Assembly: GCA_918807975.1 (NCBI GenBank) | Contig: OU964925.1 | Span: forward strand, 9,152,798 to 9,216,797 | Direction of reading: 5' to 3' | Length of the DNA: 64,000 nucleotides | From: Aplidium turbinatum | Taxonomy: Eukaryota > Chordata > Ascidiacea > Aplousobranchia > Polyclinidae | Part shown: one piece after another, positions 22,568 to 35,833 of the stretch | Layout: every line of letters begins with the position of its first letter | How positions within the stretch are numbered: the stretch's first letter is position 1 | Translations under genes and position numbers: made by a program | The notes under the pieces: generated by a model | Database searches by the model: none | Seen by the model: only the letters and a program-made list of their open reading frames with translations | What the model was told of the DNA's origin: nothing

Positions 22568-22930
22568 TAAAAAATAAAAGACGTGACTTGTTAGCTGGTA
22601 GGCCAAGAAGCACTAGAAGCACATAAAAAAATTAAAAGACGAATTGTTAGCTGGTAGGCCAGCCCAAGAGCACTAGAAGCACATAAAAAAATAAAAGACA
22701 CGACTTGTTAGCTGGTAGGCCAAGAAGCACTAGAAGCACATAAAAAATAAAAGACGAGTTCTTGTCAGTTGGTAGGTCAAGAAGAAATTAAAGCAAAATA
22801 ATAAAAGAAGATCTTGTTGGTTGGTAGTCTATACAGAAGCAAAAGAAAATTAAAGACTTTTCTTCTCAGTTGGTACTGAAGAACTTTAAGTTAAAAATTA
22901 AAGGCGTTTCTTTGTCGGTTCTGAAGAAAA
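22568..22930 (+). repeat. Degenerate tandem repeats in BEL leader
   Basis: About seven copies of a 40-58 bp unit follow the 5' LTR. Each holds AAAATAAAAGAC, then a variant of TTAGCTGGTAGGCCAAGAAG, then GAAGCA. The first three are near-identical and later copies decay. They lie where a primer-binding site and packaging leader normally sit. Confidence 0.85.
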
Positions 22931-24872
22931 AACTACATTGACATTCATTGGCAAGATAAAAGATTAAAGACAATCGATCTGTGCTTGAAGATTCAAGTCG
23001 AAGAATCCAAGCAAGTTTTGTGGAACTTTAGGACTTCATAATCATATACCCGTACAACTACGGTATTGTGCATTTTAATTCCTTTTTGTATTTTTTACGG
23101 TCTTTGCAGTTAAGTTTTTTATAACTAGGCTACTGTAATAATTTTGTGTGTTTGTGCAACTTAATTTTTAATTGTTAAATTTAGCCTCAACATTTAATAT
23201 GTCTACACTCGGTGGCGACAGGGACTCGACCGCCGTCGACTCGACTGAGTTTAAGCCTGATGATGTTCTTTGCGGTCGGGCAGGCTATTCTGGGGAGGGA
23301 CCCAGTAACGATGAGGCTAAGTCAGTTCGAGAGGCCCGGCATCTTAGACGGGATATTTTGACTCAAATTGGGGAACTTTCTGTAGCCCTAGGTTCTTTGA
23401 GTGATAAGCAGGAACTGTTAATTTTTAGATCTAAGTTCTCTACTTTGGAAGAGGATTTACGGCATTTCCATGCTCTTTTGACTAAAATTTTTAACTCTGC
23501 AGCAATCTTGGCAGAACTTCGTGATAGGGTAGATCCTGAATTTAACTCGTTAAAAAATAACTTCGAACAAAAAGAAAGTGAGTTCTTAGATATGTTGGAT
23601 GCTGACATACATCCTGAGGATAGCGCCTCAAATGTAAGCACTAGGATGTCTGAGAGCTCGTCACGGATAGTTGCACAAATTAACCTGCAGCTAAGACGAG
23701 AGGAGCTCCAGATACAAGCCGAGGCCGAAGCAAGAGCTGCTGAAGCCATACGAGCTGAGGCCGTACGAGCAGAGGCCGTCGCGAGAGCTGAGGCCGAAGC
23801 GAGAGCTGCTGCCATACGAGCTGAGGCCGTACGAGCAGAGGCCGTCGCGAGAACTGAGACCAAAGCAAGAGCTACTGAGGCCGCCGCGAGAGCTGCTGAG
23901 TTTGCACTCAAAGACGCACAGTTGAGGGCTGAACAACGTAAAGAGGTAGCTTTGGCTGAATATCGATCAAATGTGGGCTCCCGGCGTAGCTCCAAGAAGG
24001 GCTCTTCTAGGCATTCCAGAAGTGAACATCAATCGCGGTTAAATTTACATAACCTTTTCCAGACGCCTGTTCAATCCGTAAGTGGACCAGTACAATCCAC
24101 ATCTTTTCAAGCTGTTTCAGGAGGTCTCGGGGCCGCGGCTAAGGGTCTTCCGACGGCTGTAGAGCCAAGGCCTGTGACTTATAACCTAACTCCTCCCCCA
24201 GAGCGTACAGGTCACGGGGCTGCTATCAGAAGTAATGCTTTGCCCCATTCACAGTTTTCTGCGCCGCTAGTTTTTGATCACCCAGCTACACGTAATTTGG
24301 GTGGTTGTGAGAGGCGTATCGCGTCTCCTGATTTTAACGTTTGTGAGGATCGTGATCGAGCTGTGCATGTGACTGAGCCCCCTCAGCCCCTTAAGGGATA
24401 TAGCTTGTCTTCTCCCGCTAAATCGAAATCTCAACAACAGGATAGCTTTTTTGAATACCAAAATAGTAGGACGTTTTTCGATAAGGCGGCCTTGATTGGT
24501 TACGATGGTAATAATATGCCATTTGTCTTCTTTAAAAATCGTGTTACGGCCTTAATGGCAGCTTCTCCCTTTAAAGGAACTCGTTTGACTTTGTTACAAG
24601 CAGCTTGTGTTAGAACAGCTGCGCAAACGATTGCTAATTTGGTTTCCGACACTCCTGGCTTGTCAGAAGAAGACAGGATAGAAATGTCGTTAGCTCGCTT
24701 GTCCCAGCGTTTTGGGGTTCGTGGAGGTCTTTTCGCCGAACCGGAAATTAGAAAGTATCGCTATGGTAGCAAATTGACTTCGATCTTTTCCAGTGATTTG
24801 AAAGAGTTTAACCGTATCTGTCACTGCTTCCTTTTGGCGGCAAGAGTTACTGGCCGAGACCATCAGGTCTAC

Positions 24873-25584
24873 GTCTCTCTTATTGCTAATTACTCCGTCG
24901 GCTTATATCAAATAACACCGGGAAAATGTATGCCGTTGGTCAAAAGCCTTATCTATCACTTCAATCAATTTATTTCGCAAAATATATTCGTGATTGTGTA
25001 TTTTAGGTAGAAAAGATGAAAAAGACTCGGTTTTAGACCTATTTTCGCCATTTCTTGGTCAAATTTTTCAGTTGACATTTCATTTTGAAAGTCTTCTTGT
25101 ATTGAACACAGAATTTCATCAATTTTGTTTTTCCGTTTCTGTGCAAACAGTATTCCATGCACTTTTTGCACTACAAAGCAATTTGCGCAAATAACGAATT
25201 ACCTTCCTAATTATTATCTGCCAGCAAAGAACTACTCATATTGCGTCAGAGACCGACTCCCTACCCAGACAGCAAAATCGACGTTGAATCAATGTAAAAA
25301 GACGGATTTTGCTGCCTGGAATTTTAGCGCCGTCGCGTTTGACTGACAAGCACAAAATGAAACCGCACGCTAATAGTAAACTGTCAATCAAGCTATTGAA
25401 TAAGCCCGAAATTTTCCTGCATTTCATAACTGGCTGTGACAAAAGGTTTATTGTGAACTTCACAATTATCTGATACCAACATATTCGGGATTAAAAGTTG
25501 GGGCAAGAAAAAAAGTAAAAGTCAAGAAATCTCAGGTTTCTAGCGTCACTGCTTCTATGTGAAATTGCTGAATTAGCAGAGGGC
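24873..25584. mobile_element. Insertion within the BEL gag-like region
   Basis: The 18-bp sequence GAGACCATCAGGTCTACG at 24855-24872 recurs with one mismatch at 25585-25602, flanking about 712 bp of unrelated sequence. The interior contains a GACGTTGAATCAATGTAAAA word shared with the small MITE at 36868-36952. The family was not identified. Confidence 0.65.
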
Positions 25585-28500
25585 GAGACCATAAGGTCTA
25601 CGCCAGTGACAGATACGGTTAAAGATGAATTGTCGCAGTGTCTGCTTTACGCGCAAGCTTATGGTCAGCGTGACAAATTGAAAGGACGTTTTGTTTTGGA
25701 TTTGGCTAAGCGACTCCCGTTTGACGCTAAGCAGCGTTATCTTGACTTTTTAGGTGATCAGTATGGTGGCACTAATGAGCCTACTTTTCAGAGTTTGTTT
25801 GATTTTGTAGTACGGGAGGAAACGCGCAAGTCGACTGATTTTAGCATTATGCTAATGGCGATTCTGGTGAGTCGCAGCAATTTAAAAAGTTTGGCAAAGG
25901 AAAATTGCCTTCTTGTCCGGTTAGGCAGACGTCGGTAAAACCCCATCATAATGTGATTTCAGGGAGTTCGCAGTACTCGACTGCTGTTGGCGCACCGCGC
26001 GGTGGTGTGGCCAGACGTAGTGACATACCGGCATGTTTTTATTGTTCGTCACGTGGTCAAGTTGAATATCATTTTTTGTCTAATTGTAAAGAATTTTTGA
26101 GCTTGACACCTAAAGATCGAAGAGATGTTATTGTGAAAGCTGGCAAATGCTTGAATTGTTTGCGCCAGCATATGGTTAGGGATTGCGTTCATGCAAATAA
26201 CTGTCGTAAGTGTGGGCCTAACAACGATAGGAAACACTATTTTCTTCTGCATGATTTTTATGTGACGTCACGTGATTCTCTGGATTCGATCGGCAAAGGT
26301 GATGCTGGTGCCAGAGTTCCTGTGCGTAATGTTAAGATTGGAAATGTTAAAGCAGCCTTTAATCGCGTTACTGCTGCTCGTGGTTTGAATCCAATGACTG
26401 GCAAATCGAAGTTGGTGTATTGTCAGCATGATCCTGGTTCGCAGTTGACGTTTGTTTCGAGTGATTTGGTGTGCAAACTTGGCCTTAAACCGTATGATAA
26501 AGCGTCGTTTAAAATGGATACTCTGGCTGGTCAGAAACCTACTTGTGCTAACCTTGTTAAACTCAACATCCAGTCGTTAGAGACAGATGAACTGTTTTGT
26601 GATATAACTTCGGTGGTTAACCCAGCTTGGGCTGACGATGTTAAAACTTTACCGCATAAACAGGATTTAAGTGGTTTCTGTCATTTTCATGACGTGAATA
26701 TGTTTCATTTGAATGATTGTAGTACTGTAGATGTACTAATTGGCAACGACAACGCTTATTTGATGTGGGCAAAAGAAGAACGTGTTGGTGAAAATCGTAG
26801 TGAACCACATGCTTTACTCACTCCTCTCGGTTGGTTGGCTTGTGGTGGTAAGTCACCCTTAGATGAAAGCGTTGCAAATGTGTGCAGAGTGCAGGCGTCT
26901 TCAGAGTCGGATGTCATCTCTGGCTTTCAGCGTAAAATTGAGTCTCGTGATATGGAAATAGCAGACCTGAATAAAGTCATTCAGGATTTGACCTTGCAAA
27001 ATGAAACCTGTGAATTGTCTCGCAATGATATTTTGGCTAGAGAACTTGTCGAATCGAATATTGAGTTGAAAGATGGTCGATTTGAGATACCTGTACCGTT
27101 GAAGGAAGATATTGATTTACCTAACAATTTTGTGCTGGCGTCAGATAAAGCTACTGCTGGAAGAAGGCTTTAAAACAACCTGAACTTTGTGATTTCCTTA
27201 CCGACACCATGAAAGATCTTAAATCTAATCGCTATATTGAGCGTGCTGGTGAAGCAGAAAATGTAAAAGGATTTCAGTGGTATTTACCATACTTTGTGAC
27301 GTCACAATTAAAAAAGCATATTGTTTACGATGGCAAGTCTGAATTTCGAGGAACTTGTGTTAATGATGTAATGTTTTCGGGTCCTGACTTGTTAAACCCT
27401 CTTGTAGATGTCTTGGCTAGATTTCGGCTTGGTAGATTTGGTCTCATGGCTGATGTGACTAAATGCTTCTTTCAAATAAAGTTACCTGAGTCGCAGAGGG
27501 ATTTGTTTCGTATATTGTGGTTTGAAGATGATGACCTTGAAAATGGTAGAATGGTACCCTTTCGTTTTTGTGTACACCCTTGGGGAATAAAGAGTAGCCC
27601 ATATATCGCTTGCTTGGCTATAAAAAAAATGATCGAGCAAAATTCCAGCGGTGCTAGTGACCTGACACTCTGCAATATTGCAAATAATATGTACATGGAT
27701 GATTTTATATTTTCGGCTGATAGCTTAGAGGAAGCTCAGCAAATCACCCATGAATCAATTGCTTTGTTTGATAGCCGTGGGTTTAAACTTGTTAAGTGGA
27801 GTGCTAACAAGGAGGCTATGATTGTCTTGTCAAATTTGGATAATGAGATGCTCTTACCTTTGATTCGTGATGTGGACTTTCAGAATGATGATATAACTTT
27901 GCCATCAGCGAAGACATTGGGTTGTGTGTGGCAAACCGAGTCTGACGAGATGCGTATCGCATGTTCCTTAAAGCCCTTAGCTAAACACACGCGCCGATGT
28001 ATGCTCAGTCAGCTTGGACAAAATTTTGATCCGCTAGGCTTTGGAGCGCCATTTTTTCTAAAAGCACGCCTGATACTTCAGCAATTGGCAATGGATAAGT
28101 TTGATTGGGACACCGAGGTCCCTGATAGCTTTGTTAAAGAGTGGGAGTCGTGGCTTCGCTCTTTGGACCTGCTTAAGGATTTTTCGTTACCGAGATGGTA
28201 TTTTGCAAACTCTGGTGTGTGCAGTCCGGATGATATTGTTTCATATCAATTGCATGGGTTTAGTGATGCTTCGAATCAAGCTTTCTCTTCTGTTGTTTAC
28301 TTGCGTAGATTGGTTAATGGAGTTCCTAGTGTGTCTTTCGTTCTGGGTAAATCTACCATTGTTGTAAAAAATCAGTTTTCTTGGCCGATAGCTAGGAAAG
28401 AGCTTGTTGCCGCTTTGAATACAGCAAGACTCGTGAAGCAGGCCTACGAGGCATTGAAGATGCCTGACTGCATTAAATATTTTTGGTGTGATTCTCGGAC

Positions 28501-30698
28501 AGTGTTGCAGTGGGTTAAAAACCCTGATTTACGTTTGAATAAGTTTATCACGCGTCGAGTTGAGCATATTTTATTGTTGTCTGGAGTCCAGGATTGGCGT
28601 TTTTGCCCTACCGATATGAACCCAGCTGATGTTGGCACACGGTCAAATCTTATTACTAAGAAAGAATTTCGAGAGTTGTGGTTGAACGGTTCTAGTCTTC
28701 TCTATCAGTGTGAAGAAATTTCATCTGTAGAAAATGCCACTTCAGTACCTGTCCATAGCCTATATCTTCGTGACGAAGAGGAGTCGCTCGACGTTGGACG
28801 GGATGGCCTTCACAGATTGATCGAGGCCGCACCTTCTTTGTATGTTATGAAAAAGAGAATCGCTTATTTGGTTGCTTTTGTTGAATTTTTGTGCTGTAAA
28901 ACGAGAAAGCGTAGCTTTGTGAAGCCAAAACTGGATGCATTTTATCTTAACAGTGCTTTAGAGTTGGCTGTGAAGTTTGTTCAAAAGAGCGTGTATGGCG
29001 ATGTGGTGCGTTTAATGACCAAGCGATCGCCGGATGCCCTTGAGGAAGTGATAAAGCGGGGTAGTGTTGGTGCTTCGCAACGTGAGAAGGAACGCTTGAA
29101 AGAATTGCGTTCACTTAAAAAGTACAGACCTTGTGTAGATGATGCTGGTGTAATCCGCATTGAAGGGCGCTTAAGTAATTTTCCTGAGATCTCTCTTGAA
29201 GCAAAGCATTCGATTGTTTTGCCTTCGAAACACCCCTTCACTAGGCTTGTTGTACTGTCGCATCATAATCGAAATGCGCACTGTGGAGTACAGCACACTT
29301 TGTTGTCTACGCGACAGAAGTTTTGGATCGCTAATGGTAATGCCTCCGTGAAGAGGTATCTTAATGATTGTGGTGTATGTGCGATTGAGAAAGCACGGCC
29401 TATAAGGCAGCTCATGTCTGATTTACCTTTATGTCTTGCACAACTGCCCATAGGAAACCCTTTTTTGATTGCGGCTTAGACTATCTTGGACCTTTAACCT
29501 TTGTTGAAGGTAGAAGTCACAAAAAAGCTTGGAGACTCTTGTTCACATGTATGGCATCTCGAGCTATTCATGTTGAGCTGGTTACGTCATTGTCGCTGAG
29601 TGATTTTTTACTTGCCTTTACAAGGTTTACAGATTTACGTGGGCAGGTTAATGCTATCTATTCCGATAATGGAAGTACCTTTCAGGCAGCATCTAAGAAG
29701 TTACCCGAGTTGATAGAATCAGCTGAATTTCACAACGCCCTGAGACAGAAGGATATAAACTGGGAATTTATACCTCCGTATGCTCCAGCGCAAGGTGGCG
29801 CTTGGGAAGCAATGGTAAAACAATTTAAAATTGCATTTTTTCACATTCTGGACTCGTCAATACGCAAGCCCAATTTCATTGAACTGCTTACGTACACAAG
29901 CAGTGCTGTTCGGATCGTGAACGAACGCCCTTTGGTACCTTTGAGTGACGACCCTAGGGATTTTACTGTCATCACCCCTGCCTCACTTTTGACCCCATAC
30001 TTAGACCCATACTGTGCTGTTGGGCAATCACATGATCGTGACCAACTAAGAAGGGATTATCGGTTCAATTTGTCACTTTCTCAGCAGTTTTGGATTAAAT
30101 GGATCGATTTTTACTTGCCAGGTCTTCAGGGCCGGAAAAAATGGTTAAAAATGGCCGACAATTTGGAGCCTGGTCAACTTGTAGTGGTGGGTTCTCTTCA
30201 AGACATTGGTAAACGTGGGAAGTATCAACTTGGGAGGGTGCATGAGGTGGTCCCACAAATTAGGAAAGGGAAGCCTGTGGTTCGTAGAGCCAAAGTTGCC
30301 GTCTGCAACTATGATGAGAGTACGGGGAAAGTGAAAGTAGACTACGTGTTGAGGGATATTTCGTGCCTCGCCCCCGTAAAGAACACTTAAGTGTTAAGGT
30401 TTGAGCCTGGTTTTGTCTGCGGTGGCCGACACTTGTCTGAGCCCAGAACAGTCGGTTATTATCGCAACCATTGTATATAGCGTCATTTAGCGTGTCCTAC
30501 CTATGGTACCAATTTCATGTATCGTCGTGTTTATTCTTATTGTTCATTCTTTGCATGCCCTTTGTATTTGCGTATTAACTTAAACGTGAGTGATTCAAAC
30601 AATTTGTGTATCATGTGTTTTATATTTATTGGCTCACGATTGTCCTTAAATTCCTTTTTAGTTGTGCCATGTTGGACTGTCATAACTAGGAGCCGCTA

Positions 30699-31257
30699 TG
30701 TTACGGCCAATCTCTATACAAATCAAACGTCATATAAAACCGTTCAGGTCTACTGAATCTTACGTCATGGAATTTTTCCTAAAAATGAGCCAAAATTGCA
30801 CTATCGTTCGTAAGACTTGTGTCAAACCTGTTTAAACCTGAAATATTGCATCATCACCTTTGAACACCTGTTTGAATTGCGTGACAATGTCTTTCACTAT
30901 TACGTCACAGTACTGCGTACGTGAGTTTGAGATATTGATATCTATTCTGGTCATTCATTTTAAAATTGTTGCTTGAAGAGGTTGGTCGCATGTTTAACTG
31001 GTTTGCTTAGTGCTTGTCAGCTGGACAAAAATTTCCGTCTTTTATCCAAGTAATCTGTTCTGTAGTGACAAGTTTTAGTGGTGTACGGCGTTGCATCTCA
31101 TTTTCGACAGCCAGGTGGCTAATTTTACAGAAATACAATTTTGAATAGACGTTTCAAAGGAGTGTTTCTTTTTCGGTCATTACATGCAGACGAACGGATT
31201 CGGGAATCTTATGTTACAATTTTCCCACGAAGAGATTATGGTTTACCGCTGTGACCA
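30699..31257 (+). repeat. 3' LTR of the BEL element
   Basis: Near-identical to 22009-22567, with about four differences; ends CTGTGACCA before unrelated flank. Confidence 0.95.
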
Positions 31258-31929
31258 CCCGTATCCACTCACTTCCTCAAGCAAATAGGACACCGATTTA
31301 CAACATGATAGGCCTAATATTGACAGACGCAGATCATCAGCAATGAAAAATAAATTGAATTGAATTGAATCATAGTAGCCTAAGCATTAGCGCATAAAAA
31401 ACCATTGTTAATGGAAAATCAAGAAAAAAGGAAATCGTTAGTATCTTGAAAACGATCGATGATAGAAAAAAACTGGATATTTTGAAATCAGCGCTTGAAA
31501 ATCATACAGACACACTAAATTGACTAAACAGTCTAGCCAAATACACTTTTTAAAGTTCTTGTTGCGTAGCCTAAGTGATTAAAAAAGGCCTAATGTACGG
31601 TAGGCCACATAACTTATTCCAAGTACACAAATTACGAATTTGTGTAAAAGGATTTTTTTGGAGAAGGGGAGGAAGAGCAAGGTTTAATTTTGAGACAATT
31701 CCCCCCACGCCCCCGGTGACCGAGCATGCTATAGTAAGCGTAAGCCTATACAGTCATTGATGATGCTACTTGTAATGTCTTCTTTAAGCCACAATCGCTG
31801 AAGAAACATACCTGAGCTTAACGAACTTAGGCATACTGTAGCCTATAGGTATTATCATATAGGCTAACCGTTTTTGAATTTGGGTAAGCCGAGAAAAAAC
31901 ACGAATTTTATGCCAATGACATGAAATCG

Positions 31930-32160
31930 ATCAATAGTATGGCGCCAACCGTTGGGAAACCGTTGGGAAAGCAACTTGAAAATATGCTGCAGCAAGGTAG
32001 TAGGCACGAAGGGCGTAACCGTCGGGCGAAGCCCGAAGGCGTGTTGCCGAAGGCAACACTTCCAGCGGGGGGTCTGGGGGTCTCCCCCAGAAATTTTTGA
32101 AAAACACTTCCAATTTGGTGCGCTCTAAGAGCATTTCCAAAACAAATCAAAAATAAAAAT
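31930..32160 (-). repeat. Dispersed repeat shared with 10560-10700
   Basis: Read on the minus strand it aligns with the interior of the hAT MITE at 10074-10816: GAGCGCACCAAATTGGAAG, then TTCAAAAATTTCTGGGGG, then GGCTTCGCCCGACGG. Ends were not determined. Confidence 0.6.
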
Positions 32161-32666
32161 CTGTCAAATTGTGCTTCGCCTATGTCGTGATCATACATCC
32201 ATTTAATGTTTAGAAGTCATGAACAATCTTAATTTTAACGTTGCAGGACCAAAATCCTGTGTTAGACATGGAATAATAGTTGTCTAAATGTTTAATTCGT
32301 CATGAATGTTCATTCTCAGATATTCAGTTAAGCCTACACTACAAAAACTAACACTTAGGCCTAAACATTACAACCGCAGTCCGCAAGCAATTTGTACAAA
32401 AAGCTGGATAAGTTTGCCTCCTGCGTATAGAAGCACAAACTAAATATTGCATCCGCACCTGAACGTTCATTGGCGAAGTAACGTTATATCAACGCTGTAA
32501 AAAGGGCAAAGGCATGACTATGAAAGCTAGTACAGTAGGCTAAAGTACATGGCGAGGAGACATCAAAAAACAGCAAGAAGCTTTTTGGCATTATGATGCT
32601 GTGCGTTTACCGTGACGAGATACCATTCTGACGAGTTAGTCTAGTCGCTCTAGCGAATGTACGCAT

Positions 32667-32770
32667 TGACGTCACTGGGAAAGCACAACTAACCTACCAT
32701 AACCAAAACACATCTGATTGGCTAAGCAGCTGGTGACGTTTTGCAAAACGGCGAGGATTGGTTAAAACGA
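32667..32770. promoter_or_regulatory. CRE plus CCAAT-box cluster (possible promoter)
   Basis: A full palindromic TGACGTCA lies at 32667-32674, followed by GATTGGCTAAG and GATTGGTTAAA (two CCAAT boxes in reverse). Such a cluster suggests a promoter. A splice-donor-like CAG/GTAAGC on the minus strand near 32823 is compatible with a non-coding first exon, but no gene could be tied to it. Confidence 0.25.
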
Positions 32771-33270
32771 AGGCGTTTTTTGACATTTTTAAATCTGGGA
32801 AAGCAAGTTTGATAGTTGCTTACCTGGAGCCTCAGTGATTGTTTCTGACAGAAGTGTTTGCGTCAATTGGCATTTATAGGCAAGACATGCGGTTTGGTGA
32901 GGACTTAGACTACTCACAAGCGTTACGAGTAATTCAAGTCACGAATACAGTAATTTTCAAGTTAAAATAGACCTGATAAAAATAATAAGTTAAACCTAGA
33001 ATTCAGTCATTATATTTTGCATAGTTTTTGCTAAGGTAAGCACTGCTTTCCTTGCTTTCCCTCACCGATCGTCACTGCAGCACAGTGAGAGTCAATAACG
33101 GCAAGCAGTCCTTCAAGATAGGTCTATGGACATAAATCAGACATAGCTCCGATAGCCTATGCACGCTGGATATCAAGTAATTAGCCTAAGTTTAAAACAA
33201 TTCAACTTATTGAACATGTAGTTTTCATATTGCAAATCTCCGATGATTTCAAGATATGTAGGTTATCGGC

Positions 33271-33723
33271 CAGGGGCACCGGAATCGGGAGGGGGGGGGG
33301 GCAGGGGGGGAGAATGTCCCTGCCCTCTATTTTTCTGTGGATGGGGGGAAGAGGGGGCAATGCTGCCCTTTTAAGGTCATATAAGCTACTGCACACTTTG
33401 CAATGAAATATAACAATTTCAGCTATTCGCTTTTAGCCTAATTGTAATCTTTCATTTCTGCCTCAAAATAATATTCACGACACAAAATTCTGTATCACAG
33501 TAGGTTAGACTACATCATTATAACATAGCTTGATGCCCTTCCGTACCGTACCATTGTTCTTTGTACACTGGACACTTGTATCATTACTCGATGATGAGCT
33601 GATGGATGAGCATTGTAGCTATACTTTATCTTAAAACTTAACAAAAATTAGCCTTTCATCAACAACAAACGTGCCCTTTTTTCATAATCCTGCCCCCAGG
33701 CAAAAACCGCTCCGGCGCCCCTG
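33271..33723. mobile_element. hAT MITE (CAGGGGCGCCGGA family)
   Basis: The ends CAGGGGCACCGGAA and (reverse complement) CAGGGGCGCCGGAG are flanked by a 9-bp direct repeat GTTATCGGC/GTTATTGGC with one mismatch. Internal sequence (CCCTTTTAAGGTCAT, ACAATTTCAGCTATTCGCTT) is shared with the larger hAT at 48955-50263, so this is a deletion derivative. Confidence 0.88.
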
Positions 33724-33907
33724 GTTATTGGCTACGTTGTGCGTTGGCAGCCTAAACTAGAGCACAGTTTTCAAACGTCGAAACAGGAAATCGACAATTG
33801 TGGATGAGAGTTCAAAAACTGTCAAACCGCTAATATTGTATAGCCTACTATAGCATAGGCCTGCTAGTTTGGATTACAGCCTATATTATAATCAGTGTAG
33901 CAAGATG

Positions 33908-34090
33908 TTCAATCAATCAATCAACCAATGTTTTATTTGTCAGTAACAGGAACATAAGTAACTAAGAAACTGACAAGTTGATTTCCATAACATATCACTT
34001 ACGATGCACTGTAGCTTTGTAAAATTAACGTTTTGATCTCTTTTTTGAAACAATGAAATGATAAGTTTTTTAGCCTACTTGGAACCTCTG
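33908..34090 (-). mobile_element. LINE 3' tail fragment
   Basis: On the minus strand it ends ACAAATAAAACATTGG then ATTG repeats, the same style of tail as 21595-21775. No coding part was recognised. Confidence 0.45.
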
Positions 34091-34372
34091 ACCAGAGCAT
34101 TGGTCCCAATACCTGCATGGACTTTTTGCCAAATTCTGTGTTTGATCAATTTATAAAATAGTTGTTGCTTGTTTGATATCTTGTGTTATGCTGATGAATA
34201 GATGAAGCATTTGTAAATAAATCACAATACGTAGACGGATACTGATTCATATAAACTTTGTACATATGTTTTTTTATTTCAATGTTATGTATGTCTTTTA
34301 GTTTCAAGATGTTCATTTTAAAAAATAAAAAATTAGTGTGAGCATAGTAATTTTGTTTCGTAATTATTCTTG

Positions 34373-34815
34373 TGTCACGATTTCTTTCTATCTCTTACCA
34401 GGAAAAAGACTTGAAAAGGTTCAATGACGTAGTTTAATGGGTCAAACCGAAAAGCAGTCAATTAAACGTCGAATGGTTCTACTAGTGAAATGATAATCTG
34501 ACTTCTTGAAGAACTTTAACGAACGGCTTCTCAAATAACTCTAATTTTGAACACAATTTATATCAGCACCAATTCTCATCTACTTGTATTCGATTACTTC
34601 AACTCTCAATCAACAATAATTTCTGCACCAACTACCAATCTACAACCCATAACACAACTCTCATAATCAACTCGTTATAATACAACTCCCATAATCACAT
34701 AATCAACTCAATAATAATACAACTCCCATAATAATCATTACGCAAATTACACACTATTTATAGAAGGTTGTTTTGGTCTAGTAACATCGAGAAGGTTACG
34801 TAATGTTGCATCACA
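34373..34815 (-). repeat. Solo-LTR-like repeat
   Basis: On the minus strand it runs from TGTGATGCAACATTACG through a TATA box (CTATAAATAGT) to AGAAATCGTGACA. It aligns along its length with 59198-59735 on the plus strand and partly with 53848-53945. TG...CA termini and a TATA box suggest an LTR, but no internal region is adjacent. It is a fossil; no target duplication was found. Confidence 0.55.
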
Positions 34816-35409
34816 CGAACTCATCGTTCGGTGTGGCTACTCTGCTACTCTGCTCTGCTACTCTGCTCTAGAAAGAAGTGCCTACGATCTTTTCTAGGGT
34901 TAGGCTATGACTTTTGTACTAAACTGTAAGTGATGTCACAGTTGGTTCAGTCATTATTGCAATCCGTTTTCTTATTTCTGTGTTATCATCGTAAGTGTTT
35001 ACGAATATTTTCTACAACATTACTGTCAATGTGTCAGCTTGAACAAGTTTCCTCTTTTTTGAGATATGCAACTGCGAACCATATTTTTACTTAACTTGAC
35101 CTTATCTCAAAGTTTCTGCAGCTCCCCAACACTTCTAACCAGGGCCGTGTAAACACCACCTCCCTTCTCCGAAATCTGCTCGCGGGACCATTGATTGTGA
35201 ATTCGGACAAAAAAACATCAGACTCTGAGTCTCAATCTTTTAAGACACCATTTTTACCTCCATAACAATACAAAGGGCTATGCAGTTCAACTAAAAAAAA
35301 CTACGTTGGTTACGAACACTCCAAAACTTGTAATTGCATCACTTTCGAAATAATAAAACTAAATCGGAAGAAACAAGAACGACACAGTGTTTGTTTTTAA
35401 AAAAATGCT

Positions 35410-35561
35410 ATCGGCTCGGCGGCTTAGTGGTTGGTGCGCCCGTCTCTGAATCGGTAGGCCCGGGGCCTATCGGGTCATGCCCAAGACTTTTGGGTAAGTA
35501 TTTAATTGTTGCGGATCTATTTTGCAGGTTTCTACCGGTCGAAAGTTTTGCTCACCGGAGA
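35410..35561 (+). mobile_element. tRNA-derived SINE head
   Basis: CGGCGGCTTAGTGGTTGGTG resembles an A box, and GGGTCATGCCC sits where a B box is expected. The body is interrupted by the MITE at 35562-35833; the sequence after 35834 may be its continuation. Confidence 0.5.
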
Positions 35562-35833
35562 CCAGAGATGTACGGGGTCAAGTTTTCTGGATTCCTGCCG
35601 CACTTCGTCTTCAAACTCCACTCCTGCTCCAAAAATTTTGGAGATATTGACTTTTAACTTCACTTCGACTCCTGGTGTAGGCTAAATATTTGTACGTCAA
35701 AAGTATCGACTGGCAAAAAAATCAGCCTCTTGTTTTTGCCAAGAATTTTAAATTTCTGCTCCACTCCGACCCCGGTCAAACCCCGAAACTTTGGCTCCTA
35801 AATACTCCAAATATCCGGCTCCTGTGCACCTCT
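35562..35833. mobile_element. Small hAT-like MITE
   Basis: The ends (C)CAGAGATGTACGG and (reverse complement) AGAGGTGCACAGGAGCC are flanked by ACCGGAGA at 35554-35561 and ACCGGAAA at 35834-35841, an 8-bp duplication with one change. The interior is rich in CTCC(A/G)ACTCC words. Confidence 0.65.

Larger units (their letters stand above)
22009..31257 (+). mobile_element. Pao/BEL LTR retrotransposon, young and nearly whole
   Basis: Two 559-bp direct LTRs (22009-22567, 30699-31257; TG...CA) differ at about four sites, so the insertion is recent. Flanks CCGGT and CCCGT may be a 5-bp target duplication with one change. Parts in order: a leader with degenerate tandem repeats; a gag-like region (about 23.2-25.9 kb) with an Ala/Glu/Arg-rich coiled coil; Cys/His knuckles (about 26.0-26.25 kb); a retropepsin-like region (DPGSQ, about 26.4 kb); reverse transcriptase with YMDD (about 27.2-28.0 kb); RNase H (about 28.2-28.7 kb); an HHCC integrase zinc domain (about 29.2 kb); an integrase core (about 29.4-30.0 kb); and a DUF5641-like C-terminus. 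The coding region shows roughly four interruptions, one of them a 0.7-kb insertion, so this copy is a fossil. Confidence 0.95.

Noticed and set aside
22568-22930. CRISPR-like regular repeats
   Set aside because: Degenerate contiguous tandem repeats in a retrotransposon leader with no unique spacers, in a eukaryotic genome.
23363-23995. Long Ala/Ser-rich open frame on the minus strand
   Set aside because: Antisense shadow of the Ala/Glu/Arg coiled coil of the BEL gag-like region.
32390-32410. Recombination-site-like TTTGTACAAAAAGCTGG
   Set aside because: A short chance match to a phage-derived att core; no partner site and no vector sequence around it.
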